From: an uncultured Verrucomicrobiota bacterium | GTDB taxonomy: Bacteria > Verrucomicrobiota > Kiritimatiellia > RFP12 > UBA3636 | Assembly: GCA_947169825.1 (NCBI GenBank) | Contig: CAMVRE010000004.1 | Span: 1-47,609, forward strand | Reading direction: 5' to 3' | Length of the DNA: 47,609 nt | In this document: positions 34,848 through 43,288 of the stretch, piece after piece | Numbering within the stretch: the stretch's first letter is position 1 | Layout: each line of letters opens with the position of its first letter | Translations under genes and position numbers: made by a program | The notes under the pieces: model-generated | Told to the model about the DNA's origin: nothing | Databases searched by the model: none | What the model saw: the letters and a program-made list of their open reading frames with translations, nothing else

Positions 34848-36292
34848 GTGCGTGTCTCCTTTGGTTGCATAACCTTCCACGTGCCATGCGCGCGGCCGCC
34901 TTCGCGGACGAGCAGACCGGCGGCCTTGAGATTGCGGATGTGTTCGGCGACAACCGACCTCGCTTTCCCCAGTCGTTCGGCCAGCATGGTCATCGTTCCG
35001 CTTGGATTGTTTTCCAGAAATGCGAGAATGGCCTTGTCCAATTCGCTCTTTAGTCCGGCTGTTAGTCCGGTTGTTGGTCCGGATGTTAGTCCGGGGTATT
35101 GTGAAGACCGCCCGGGCACGTGATTGTCGTCGAGGGGGATCGTCACCTTGAACTGGTCCTCCTCGTCGAGGACGGGATCGGCGCCGGAATAGAGCCGGAC
35201 GTAGCGGAAGAGGTTGCGGGTTCCGGAACCGAGCTCGTCGGCGTTGCCGATCTGCTTGAAGAACGACGCGAGAATCGGATTCTTCGGGACGGGCTGGACG
35301 TTCTCCGGCGTGATGAGGCCGTGAAAGGCGGCGCGGTTGGCGTTGTCCGCCCAGAGCCGATCCTTCTCGATCACGAGCCGGGCCGGCTTGGAACTGGAAT
35401 ACTCGCGGTGCACGAGACTGTTGGAGACGACTTCGCGGAGAATCTTGCCGCGGAGACTGACGCGGTTCGGACCGTCGAGCCAGAACTTGTCGGGCAGGTG
35501 CTTCTCGCCGAAGGCCATCAGACGGGAGAACGCCTCGACGAGATTGGTGCAGACGGTGTCGCGGTCGTCGTAGCGGTCGACGTCGACGCGGCGGAGGAGG
35601 GCGTCCGTGCGGTAGGCGGGAAAGACGTCGAGGATGGTGTCGTCCTTGCCGAAGAGCAGGACTCCCGCCGCGTTGAAGCCCTCCTTGCCCGTGGCGGCGT
35701 CGCGCCCGAATAGGCGGGCGCTCTTGAAGAACGCATCGGCGCCGAGCTTCCGCCAGGGATGGTCGGGACGGAAGGTCGCGGCCATTTCCTTCGCGACGGG
35801 CACGAGGTCGAGCCGCAGATCGGATTTGCGGATGCCGGGATAGACGCGGCGCTCCGTGTAGATCTCCTGCTTGCGGATGTAGAGCTGGGCGATCGCCTCG
35901 GTTTCGCGGACGCGGACGTCCGCCTCGTGGAAGCGGTCGAAGACGACGCCCTTGAAGCGGTGGACGTCCGCGCTCGGGGGAACGCGGACGTGGACGACGT
36001 TCCGGCCGCCGACCTTGAACGACTCGGGCTGGAGGTAGAACGGCGGGTCCATCAGCCCGGGATCGCCGGCGACCTTCACGACGTGCCGCATCGTCGGTTC
36101 GACCGCGCCGGCCGGCACGCCGACGACCGTCCCGTCGTCTTCGACGCCGAGAAAGAGGTCGCCGCCGAAGCGGTTCAGGAACGCGCAAATCGACTCGAAC
36201 GTGTCCGACTGCGCGCCGTTGCCGCCGCGCTTGAACTCGATGCCGACGTTTTCGCCCAACTGGCGGAAGTGTTCGAAATCCCGTGCCGTCAT
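34844..36292 (-). CDS. AlbA_2/Schlafen-like ATP-binding regulator with HTH
   Basis: The 482-residue protein begins MTARDFEHFRQLGE with GGAAAGGA upstream. Residues about 15-65 are an AlbA_2 domain (VGIEFKRGG; FLNRFGGDLFLGVEDDGTVVGVP). The middle holds an HATPase-like region (LREVVSNSLVHREY, about 288-301; GSGTRNL). A Thr/Gly linker and a winged HTH (TMTMLAERLGKARSVVAEHIRNLKAAGLL) end the protein. Members are putative transcriptional regulators or RNA/DNA-binding ATPases common in defence islands. It sits between sspC and sspD, where Ssp operons normally have no gene, and is coupled to sspD by GTGA. It may control the operon, with the hairpin 36332-36364 as a target. Confidence 0.82.
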   Translation of the reverse strand: MTARDFEHFRQLGENVGIEFKRGGNGAQSDTFESICAFLNRFGGDLFLGVEDDGTVVGVPAGAVEPTMRHVVKVAGDPGLMDPPFYLQPESFKVGGRNVVHVRVPPSADVHRFKGVVFDRFHEADVRVRETEAIAQLYIRKQEIYTERRVYPGIRKSDLRLDLVPVAKEMAATFRPDHPWRKLGADAFFKSARLFGRDAATGKEGFNAAGVLLFGKDDTILDVFPAYRTDALLRRVDVDRYDDRDTVCTNLVEAFSRLMAFGEKHLPDKFWLDGPNRVSLRGKILREVVSNSLVHREYSSSKPARLVIEKDRLWADNANRAAFHGLITPENVQPVPKNPILASFFKQIGNADELGSGTRNLFRYVRLYSGADPVLDEEDQFKVTIPLDDNHVPGRSSQYPGLTSGPTTGLTAGLKSELDKAILAFLENNPSGTMTMLAERLGKARSVVAEHIRNLKAAGLLVREGGRAHGTWKVMQPKETRT

Positions 36293-36331
36293 CGCAGCGT
36301 CCTTTCCGGTTCACTCCCGTTCCATCCGTCG

Positions 36332-36364
36332 CCCGATCCGTGACGCGGCGCGTCACGAATCGGG
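36332..36364. promoter_or_regulatory. Long inverted repeat between sspC and the AlbA_2 gene
   Basis: CCCGATCCGTGACGC and GCGTCACGAATCGGG are complementary over 15 bp with one mismatch and a 3-nt centre. It lies in the only sizeable gap (120 bp) of the operon. It could attenuate transcription into the downstream genes or be an operator for the AlbA_2/HTH protein. Confidence 0.55.
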
Positions 36365-36412
36365 GCGAAGGGTTCGCTGTTCTTCCGGGGCGTTTCGTTC
36401 ATGGATGGCATT

Positions 36413-39400
36413 CTATCCTTTCCCGTCGAGTTCGGCGAGCGCACGCAGGAGCGCGGCGCGGAAGGCGGCGGAGCCGGTCTTCTTCGCCTTCGCGGACGAA
36501 CGGATGGCGGCCAGAAGCGAATCCGCGGCCTTCTGTTCTCCGGCCGACAGCAGGACGGTTCCGTCGAAGGGCTTCCAGGCGGCGCGGAAGCGTTCGGCGA
36601 GACCGGCGACGCTCCGCCCGAATTCCTCGATCTGCAGCGGACCCCACTTGTCCATCGGCGACTGCTGGAGGTAGGCCATGACCTGCGAGGCCTTGGTCCG
36701 GTCTCCGTCGGTATTCTTGACATTCTGGAGGAAGGGCACGAGGTCGGAGGCGCCGACGCGGGCGAGAAGGAAGCAGCAGCGGTCGTAGAGCAGGCGCCAG
36801 CCCTCCTCCGAATCGTCGAAGCCGAACGCTTCGAGAAGTTTCTTCCGGCTGTCGGCGATGAGCGTCGGGAGCGCGCTGCCGAGTTCGCGGAGGCAGCCGT
36901 TGAGGTCCTCGAAGTAACGGTCGAGCTGGCGTTTGTCGAGACGGGTCGCATCGATGTCGCCGATTCCGAAGACGTCCGGCAGGGAGCGGAAGAGGAGGAC
37001 TTCGGGCGAGCGGGCTTCTTCGAACGCCTTCCGGAACGCCTTGGCGCGGTCGGAAACGGAATCCGTTTCCCTGGCGTATTTCGAAAGGGAGTTGCGAAGG
37101 CCGTAGAGTTTGCGGACGACGGGCATCACGGTTTCACTCGGGGCTCCGAGACCGGCGGCGAGCCGCTTCACGATGGCGGCACGGGTTCCGGAAACCTTCA
37201 TTCCTGAAAGGGCGAAGAGCTCGGGGCGACGGACCAGCAATTCGAAAAGGGCATCGGTCGGCTCCGGCTGGAAGGTCCCCTCGGAATACAGGAAGACCTC
37301 GTCCCGGTTGACGAGGTAGAACGCGATGACGACAACCGGCAGGAGTCCGTCGAGCATTCCGTAGGGCGGTCGGCGGAGCTCGTCGTAGATTTCCTTGACC
37401 GTGACGGGCCTTTCGCGCGAAGCGAAGACGATGCTTTCGAGTTTTTTCCACACGGGAAGGAGATTCGTCGGGGCGTTGGCGGCGGGAGCGACGAGCCGCC
37501 AAATGCCGTCGGCGCCTTCGATGTGCATTCCTGAAGCGAGGATGACGGCCTCGTAGATGCTCCGTTCGGGCGGGTATCCCTCGATGCCGAGGCGCTTGAG
37601 CTTGCGCGTTTCCGGATCGTTGAGGCGCTTCACGAGGGCGTTGCGCGCCGACGCGGCCTGTGAGGACGGTACGCGGCGGTTCACAAGCTCATTCCGGACG
37701 CGCGGCGATTCCGAGTAGAGCAGGTCACACCGTTCGGAAAGCAGCCGCGTCAGGTCCTTCCCGGAGCGAACGCCCGTCTGCCGTTCGCCGCCGCAGGCGA
37801 ACACGCACTCGACGCCGTGCGGCGAGGGTTTCGGATCGAGGAGGCCGAATTGGCGGAGCATCACGCTTTGCGTCGCCTCCGCCAGGCGGACCGAGATCTC
37901 GCGGCTCGCGATCCTGTCGTCGCGCAGCGCCTTTTCGGTGTCCTCGATCCAATGCAGGCGGCGGACTTCCTTGAGCGCTTCGCGCAGATCCCCGCACTCG
38001 CGGGGCACGGCGAAAAGCAGGGACGGATCGCCGGCGGAAAGCCGCTTCGCCTCTTCCAGGAACGTGTCGACTTCGCTGCGCCGCTCCGGCAGGCAGACGA
38101 CCAGCAGCCCGGACGCGGTTCCGCGATCCTGGCGGGAGACCTGTTCCAAGTCCGCCGGCCTGTCGGCGTAGCAGGTCTTGAAGAATCGAAGCGAACCCGT
38201 CTCGAAACTGTGCCGTTTGGCGACGATCGGTTCGGGGGGAAGGAACTTCCCGAGCGTTTCGGCAAGCGAAAACCCCGTTTTCCCAAGTTCGGCGTCCGCG
38301 CGTTTTTCGCAATCTTCCAGATCGACGTCGCTTCCGTTCCAGAGAGCGAACGTCTCGTTGAATTTCCGGTAGACCACGATGGACCGGCGCTTCAGTTTTT
38401 CGAGGCTCTCGTCGATTCGGGCGGGATGGAGCGCGAGGGAAACAAGCGGTTTCGTCGCGCGAAGCGGGCATTGCGTGCCGAGCGAGGAGAGCAGCGCGAT
38501 GGTTTTCAGCGTGTCGCGGTCCTCGTCGGAGAGGTCGTCCTTGGAGGAAAGGACCTCGTTCGCCTCGAGAAACGCCTGCCCGAACGGATTGCGGCTGAGC
38601 TGCGCCTCGAAGTTGGTGAAGAGGTAGTCGTAGAGGTCGCGAAGGCAGACCCGTTCGACGGGATCGTCGCCCGAACACAGGGCAAGAAGGCTTTTCGGCT
38701 CGTTGCCGGCGAGATAGGAAAACACAGATCGCTCGTTCTGCCCGAGGCGCCGAAACAGAACCGGCAGGGCGGCGAGGGCAAGGGGGTGCAACGGGTGCGA
38801 GGCCCGCGCGTATTCCGCGAACTCCTCGTCGGAAAGGCCGACTTGCCGCGGAACGCCGAGACGAACCGCTTCCGTGAGGATTTTAGCGTCGGCGGCGGAA
38901 AGGGGGTCTCGAGAACGGATGGCGGAGGCGACGAGCTGGATCTGTGAAGCCGTCGTCTCCGAGAAGACGATCGGATCAAACCGCCCCTCGATTTTGCTGA
39001 ACTCCCGACGAAGGGAAGGATCGGACGCCGCATAGTCGCCGACGCCTTGATGGAGAACGCCCATCAGGGCCAGCCCCGTTTCCCCGCCGCGCGATGCCGC
39101 TTCCGCGAGATCCTGGAGGACGGAAACGTCCGTTTCGCCCGGGCGAAGCCGGGCATTTTCGAACACGCGGCCGAATTCGTCAACGAGAAAGAGGACGCCG
39201 GCGTGACCCGCCTTGCGGAAATCCTTCGCGATTTCTTCGACAAGGCGCAGGACGTCGCGGGCGTCGCGGGCCGCGCGCAACTGGGAGGAAAGCGCGAAGA
39301 CGCTCCGGGGCGTCTTGCCGGAATGGGAATCGACGGCGTCGGCCAGCAATTCCGGAACGGACTGTCTCGACGCCGCCGTGGCCACGAGGCAGGCGTATCC

Positions 39401-39730
39401 TTCGGGAAACCGTTTCGGCCAGACGGTGGTGCGGAATTCGTCCGCCAGCGGCGGATCCGCCTTGCGAAGAAGGTTCCACGCCGATCCGTTCCGGTTCCGG
39501 AGCAGATGGAACAGGAACAGCGCGAACGAAGACTTGCCGGAACCGTAGGGGCCGGTCAGCGTGAAGGCCCGGTCGTTCCTAGATCCGGAAAGGCCTTGTC
39601 CGAGACGGGCGAGGGCCTGTCGGACGGACGCGGTGACGACATACCCTTCCAGTCCGGAATCGGACTGCCGGTCCCGCACGAGATTCGCCGAACGGAGAAA
39701 GCGGCGGGTGATGGACAGCGCTCTTTTCAT
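36413..39730 (-). CDS. sspC: SspC-like P-loop ATPase of the phosphorothioation module
   Basis: The 1105-residue protein starts with GGAAGGAG upstream and ATGA overlap on the DUF4007 stop. LEGYVVTASVRQAL precedes Walker A TGPYGSGKSS (about 59-68) and Walker B VLFLVDEFGRVFE (DEFG 184-187). The YVVT element before the P-loop recalls BREX BrxC/PglY ATPases. The rest is helical with scattered winged-helix-like stretches. Following a DUF4007 gene and near SspD/SspA homologues is the setting of SspC, the ATPase needed for DNA sulfuration. It is longer than the roughly 800 residues I would expect of SspC, so the assignment to that exact family is moderate. Confidence 0.78.
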   Translation of the reverse strand: MKRALSITRRFLRSANLVRDRQSDSGLEGYVVTASVRQALARLGQGLSGSRNDRAFTLTGPYGSGKSSFALFLFHLLRNRNGSAWNLLRKADPPLADEFRTTVWPKRFPEGYACLVATAASRQSVPELLADAVDSHSGKTPRSVFALSSQLRAARDARDVLRLVEEIAKDFRKAGHAGVLFLVDEFGRVFENARLRPGETDVSVLQDLAEAASRGGETGLALMGVLHQGVGDYAASDPSLRREFSKIEGRFDPIVFSETTASQIQLVASAIRSRDPLSAADAKILTEAVRLGVPRQVGLSDEEFAEYARASHPLHPLALAALPVLFRRLGQNERSVFSYLAGNEPKSLLALCSGDDPVERVCLRDLYDYLFTNFEAQLSRNPFGQAFLEANEVLSSKDDLSDEDRDTLKTIALLSSLGTQCPLRATKPLVSLALHPARIDESLEKLKRRSIVVYRKFNETFALWNGSDVDLEDCEKRADAELGKTGFSLAETLGKFLPPEPIVAKRHSFETGSLRFFKTCYADRPADLEQVSRQDRGTASGLLVVCLPERRSEVDTFLEEAKRLSAGDPSLLFAVPRECGDLREALKEVRRLHWIEDTEKALRDDRIASREISVRLAEATQSVMLRQFGLLDPKPSPHGVECVFACGGERQTGVRSGKDLTRLLSERCDLLYSESPRVRNELVNRRVPSSQAASARNALVKRLNDPETRKLKRLGIEGYPPERSIYEAVILASGMHIEGADGIWRLVAPAANAPTNLLPVWKKLESIVFASRERPVTVKEIYDELRRPPYGMLDGLLPVVVIAFYLVNRDEVFLYSEGTFQPEPTDALFELLVRRPELFALSGMKVSGTRAAIVKRLAAGLGAPSETVMPVVRKLYGLRNSLSKYARETDSVSDRAKAFRKAFEEARSPEVLLFRSLPDVFGIGDIDATRLDKRQLDRYFEDLNGCLRELGSALPTLIADSRKKLLEAFGFDDSEEGWRLLYDRCCFLLARVGASDLVPFLQNVKNTDGDRTKASQVMAYLQQSPMDKWGPLQIEEFGRSVAGLAERFRAAWKPFDGTVLLSAGEQKAADSLLAAIRSSAKAKKTGSAAFRAALLRALAELDGKG

Positions 39731-40704
39731 CGCCGGGCTCCTTCCGCATAATGGCTTCGGAGAAAACCGTCGGCGTCTCTCCGCAGTTTCAACCGGTCTC
39801 CTTTGTATTGCACCGTGTTCAGTCCTGCGGTGTCCGAATAGGAGAGCTTGGCTCCTCGCCGGTCTCCGAGTTCGAGAACGGCGTCGACGAGAGCTCCCTG
39901 GTCCAGTTTGAAAACCTGGCCCGGAGACTTCGGGTCGAACAGGAGGCGGGAGAGGGAAACGCTCAATTCCCCTCCGATCGACTCCATGTACCGGAGAATG
40001 GCGTAGCCGACCAGTTCGTTTGGAAGGTTGCTCTTCTTGCCGATGTTGAACCGGTAAAGTCCCGGATCGCTCGTCGGTTGCAAGAGCCGCAACGCAAGGA
40101 AGGGTGAATCGAAAGACTCTTCCCCGCCTTTGCCCTTCGCACCGGAGTAGGTTCGGACGAAACAGTCCACGTCCCGCTCCAACGTCGTTTCCGAAACCGA
40201 GGTCCCGAGATCCGCAAGTCTTCTTGCGATGAAGGCTTCAGCATCCTCCTTGCGAAACTCCGGCTTGTTGTAGAAGTTGAGCATCATGCTCCATGTGGAA
40301 AGAGGCGCGTCGACCGCCATCTGGTAGTGCAGAAGCCAGAGCGAGGCATCGTCTTCGAGGAACGGGTCGACGCCGGGAGCGTCTCCATCCCCGAATAGGA
40401 ATCGTCCGAGTTGGGCGAGCCGCATCGTGCCGGGCTGGTCCGCGTCTTCGATCAAACCGGTCTGGAGGCACCAGTACTTGATGCTTTCGACCATGTTCTT
40501 TCCGACGCCCAGCCGGACCACGGCATCGTCGGCGAGAAAACCGCCTGGATCGGCCTGAACGAGCCGGACTCCTTTTTCGAGCCACCCGTTGCGGGCGACG
40601 AAGGTTTGATGCCCGGAGAACCGCAACCTGTCCGGTTTCTTGGGTGGTTTGTCGCGAAGGACGGAAGTCCGGTTTTTCGAGGATGGACTATTCTTTTCAG
40701 CCAT
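39727..40704 (-). CDS. sspB: DUF4007 protein, SspB-like putative nickase
   Basis: I start at the ATG giving MAEKNSPSSKNRTSV (325 residues), about 55 nt after the predicted transcription start; the tracked longer start lies in the promoter. The DUF4007 signature FSGHQTFVARNGWLEKG (29-45) is followed by LGVGKNMVESIKYWCLQTGLIED and LEDDASLWLLHYQM. From memory of the family, SspB of SspABCD contains DUF4007 and nicks DNA as part of phosphorothioation. It opens the operon and couples to the ATPase by ATGA. No classic nuclease motif can be read from the sequence. Confidence 0.82.
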   Translation of the reverse strand: MAEKNSPSSKNRTSVLRDKPPKKPDRLRFSGHQTFVARNGWLEKGVRLVQADPGGFLADDAVVRLGVGKNMVESIKYWCLQTGLIEDADQPGTMRLAQLGRFLFGDGDAPGVDPFLEDDASLWLLHYQMAVDAPLSTWSMMLNFYNKPEFRKEDAEAFIARRLADLGTSVSETTLERDVDCFVRTYSGAKGKGGEESFDSPFLALRLLQPTSDPGLYRFNIGKKSNLPNELVGYAILRYMESIGGELSVSLSRLLFDPKSPGQVFKLDQGALVDAVLELGDRRGAKLSYSDTAGLNTVQYKGDRLKLRRDADGFLRSHYAEGARR

Positions 40705-40766
40705 GGTGGGAATCAGGGGCGACACGTTCCCCCGGGGATAGACCCGGTGTGTCGCGAACGAGCCGT

Positions 40767-40796
40767 AGTATACCCGAAAGCCGCTCTTGTTTCCAA
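40767..40796 (-). promoter_or_regulatory. Main promoter of the phosphorothioation/restriction operon
   Basis: On the minus strand TTGGAA, 18 bp and TATACT. It lies in the 200-bp gap between the KAP gene stop and the DUF4007 start and could drive the genes from 40704 to 17273. Confidence 0.6.
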
Positions 40797-40905
40797 CCAA
40801 AATTCTCGCAACTGCCGCCATCTTCAGTTCTCTGTGATGTCGCTGCGGAAGACCGCCGAATGCGTTGATCGGAAGAGATTCCAGAAAGGGCGTCGGAATG
40901 CTTGG

Positions 40906-42453
40906 TTATCCTTCCGTTCTAGACGGTCGTGGGCTCTCCATAAGATTGACGAGAGTTTCATATGATTTCAACGGATTTCCATTCGAGAACGCAGTTCTCA
41001 TTTCGCCATCGATGCCAGAAGACCAATCCGAAAGACTTTTGAGATTTTGCATTCCCCATCCACGCATCACTTTCGGAACAAACTCGGGAATGCTCGGAAG
41101 AGTGTTTATCGGCGCGCCCGGAGAAGATTGAAGAGAGTTTGCCCATTTGATGAGTTGCGTTGCGGGAGAATCCATCGGTCGACGATGCTCGGCCTCCTTG
41201 TTCCAAGGGTGGAAGGCATACAAGATTGAAACGGCCAATTGGCTTGGAAGATGTGCCGTGCTTGCCTCTAGGTTTGCTGGCAGCAAATAGTTGATGACTT
41301 CAGCAGGCTGACAGATAAGATTCACAAAGCGAGTCTCCAATGCTCGATTGCGCAACCGCAACAGTAACATCGCAGCAAGGAGTTGCGGCTGGATTCGCCG
41401 ACCGCTGGTTGTTTCGTCACGGAGAACAAGTAGATACGATCGGAAGACATATTCGATTTCACGGAAGGTCAACCGATGAAAAGTGGCAAGGAATGTGAAC
41501 GATTCCTTGAAAGATGCGTTCTTCTTAAAGAAACAATCACGTTCGTCATTACATCTTGCATCATGATCCATCAAACTTCCTGAAATGTCATAACGATCCC
41601 AAAGCATATCACAAAACGCATGTTGATCAATGCTTGTGAGAGGGAAAACAAAATCGAAAAACCGGTACAAGTAGTTGTCAACCTCGATATCTCCGTAGAC
41701 CGCTTTCAAGGATTTACTGAGATTCTGTTTGTCAACACAAAACACGAATACGAGATGCGGAACCGACAAGAAGTGTTTGATCCGCTCCAACACCTGCACC
41801 GCGAAGATCGGTCTGCATCGGTCGAGTTCGTCCACAACGAAAACGACAGGTTTTGCAAGCCCCGCCGAGGACTGCTTGGCCGCCCGTTCTACCGTACGAG
41901 AAAGAGCAGCGCGAAAGAGTGTCTTTGCACGACCTTCCTCTTCGAATCGGTTGAGTATTGAACCGGCATCGGAAGTGTCGTCGCCAACGATCATTTCCAA
42001 AGAGGCCTTGTCCAACCCACTCCAGGATTCCCATTTTCGCTCCGCAAAATGGACGGCAGCTCCCCTTGCAACTCGACAAACAAATGATAGAATCGTCTTG
42101 ATGTCCTTCTTGATTTCTCCCTCCAATTCTGTCTTGCTTTTCGACAATCCGAGATCGCGCCAGAGTTGACCGACAAGTGCCAGCATAGGATCATCAAAGG
42201 AATCGTCTTCCCATGCATTAAAATGGATGACCTTGAAATCGGAACTTTTCAAACTCTTTTCCCACCGTTCGACGAAGAAAGTCTTTCCGGAGCCCCAAGC
42301 ACCGTCAATACAGATGCTAATGGGCTGATTTTGGGCTGCAATCAGATTCGTGAGGCGTTGAGCAAGAACGCGACGCGTTTTCAATGCATCATCTTTCCAA
42401 GGATTGGTTGCATCGATTTCGTTCGGCGGAAGCTTCAGGCAGATGTTGCTCAT
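40906..42453 (-). CDS. KAP-family P-loop NTPase
   Basis: The 515-residue protein has the KAP hallmarks: CIDGAWGSGKT (Walker A about 51-58), HFNAWEDDSF and VVFVVDELDRCRP (Walker B, DELDRC 208-213), followed by FVFCVDKQ. I see no strong membrane helices, which many KAP proteins have. Predicted cytoplasmic ATPase; KAP proteins occur in many antiphage loci, such as Qat-like systems. It is encoded upstream of the Ssp-like operon in the same direction, with about 200 bp and a separate promoter between. The gene is AT-rich (under 50 percent GC), so it was probably acquired separately. It may be an accessory defence gene. Confidence 0.85.
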   Translation of the reverse strand: MSNICLKLPPNEIDATNPWKDDALKTRRVLAQRLTNLIAAQNQPISICIDGAWGSGKTFFVERWEKSLKSSDFKVIHFNAWEDDSFDDPMLALVGQLWRDLGLSKSKTELEGEIKKDIKTILSFVCRVARGAAVHFAERKWESWSGLDKASLEMIVGDDTSDAGSILNRFEEEGRAKTLFRAALSRTVERAAKQSSAGLAKPVVFVVDELDRCRPIFAVQVLERIKHFLSVPHLVFVFCVDKQNLSKSLKAVYGDIEVDNYLYRFFDFVFPLTSIDQHAFCDMLWDRYDISGSLMDHDARCNDERDCFFKKNASFKESFTFLATFHRLTFREIEYVFRSYLLVLRDETTSGRRIQPQLLAAMLLLRLRNRALETRFVNLICQPAEVINYLLPANLEASTAHLPSQLAVSILYAFHPWNKEAEHRRPMDSPATQLIKWANSLQSSPGAPINTLPSIPEFVPKVMRGWGMQNLKSLSDWSSGIDGEMRTAFSNGNPLKSYETLVNLMESPRPSRTEG

Positions 42454-42532
42454 TGGTGATCTCTATTTCGTTTTGATTTGTTTGAATGATTCGCGTTGTG
42501 TTCGGGTACGATGTGTATTCGTTGCGAGTTCC

Positions 42533-43288
42533 TCATTCCCTCCACTCCTGCGGGATTTCGGGGAGGACGAAAGTGGCGGGGAGGACGCGGGGGGCGGGCG
42601 GGGCGCGGGGGACGGGGAGGGAGAAGGGCGCGGGGTTGGTGGCGACGGCGGTCGCGAGGGGGCGCTCCGCTTCGGTCTGCTTGGCCCGTTCGGACGCCAG
42701 CTCCTTTCTCGTCCGTTCGAGATCGGCGAGGACGGCCCGGAAGGAGGGTTCTAGGCGACGGAGTTCCTCGAAGGTGCCGATCTGTCGACGGAGCGCGTCC
42801 TGGAAGTTCCGCAGTTCAATGCCAGCGTCGCGTCTGTTACCCGAGTCGAGCTCCTCCCGGAGACGATCGAAGGTCCGCAGGGGCCAGGCGAGCTCCGCCT
42901 GGACGACGGGATTCGTCGCGACATAGGACTTGATTGGTCCTTCGAGGACGAAGGCTTCGGCGACGGCGTTCGTCCAGTCCTCGTCAAAGCGGTCTCGGAC
43001 GGCCTGCAGCCGGTCGACGAAGGACTGCAGCGGTCCGACCGTCGCCGCCCGCTGCTCCAGCTCGCGGAGTTTCCCGGTCGCTGTGCCGATGCCGCCGCCG
43101 ATCCGCTCCTCCGCTTCTCGGAACATTCCGCGGGCAAGCAGGTTCGTGCCTTCCCGGCTGATCCGTTGCGCCCGGCGCAGCTCCGTTTCCGGCGTGATTT
43201 CCTCGTGCCATTCCCACTCTCTCGCGCCGACAGACGAAACCGCCAGCGCCGCGAGGAGGGCGATCAGAACCTGATTGTTCGCTTTCAT
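42533..43288 (-). CDS. Secreted helical protein, second gene of metzincin module 3
   Basis: The start is the ATG overlapping the metzincin stop (ATGA), giving 251 residues; the tracked upstream part is antisense. MKANNQVLIALLAALAVSSVGA is a signal peptide. The mature protein is charged and mostly helical with heptad-like stretches (RTRKELASERAKQTEAERPL) and a proline-rich tail. Sequence similarity to the partners at 4239 and 10202 is weak, but position after a metzincin gene is the same. A cognate partner or substrate of the protease is the most likely role. No family is recognised. Confidence 0.8.
   Translation of the reverse strand: MKANNQVLIALLAALAVSSVGAREWEWHEEITPETELRRAQRISREGTNLLARGMFREAEERIGGGIGTATGKLRELEQRAATVGPLQSFVDRLQAVRDRFDEDWTNAVAEAFVLEGPIKSYVATNPVVQAELAWPLRTFDRLREELDSGNRRDAGIELRNFQDALRRQIGTFEELRRLEPSFRAVLADLERTRKELASERAKQTEAERPLATAVATNPAPFSLPVPRAPPAPRVLPATFVLPEIPQEWRE

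Noticed and set aside
34026-36356. 776-residue minus ORF treated as one protein
   Set aside because: Only the last 273 codons (from the GTG at 34847) resemble a protein family; the earlier part is out of frame over the AlbA_2 gene.
18474-39730. BREX system
   Set aside because: Both large ATPases recall BrxC/PglY, but there is no PglZ phosphatase, PglX methylase or BrxA/BrxB. The PP-loop protein and cysteine desulfurase point to phosphorothioation.
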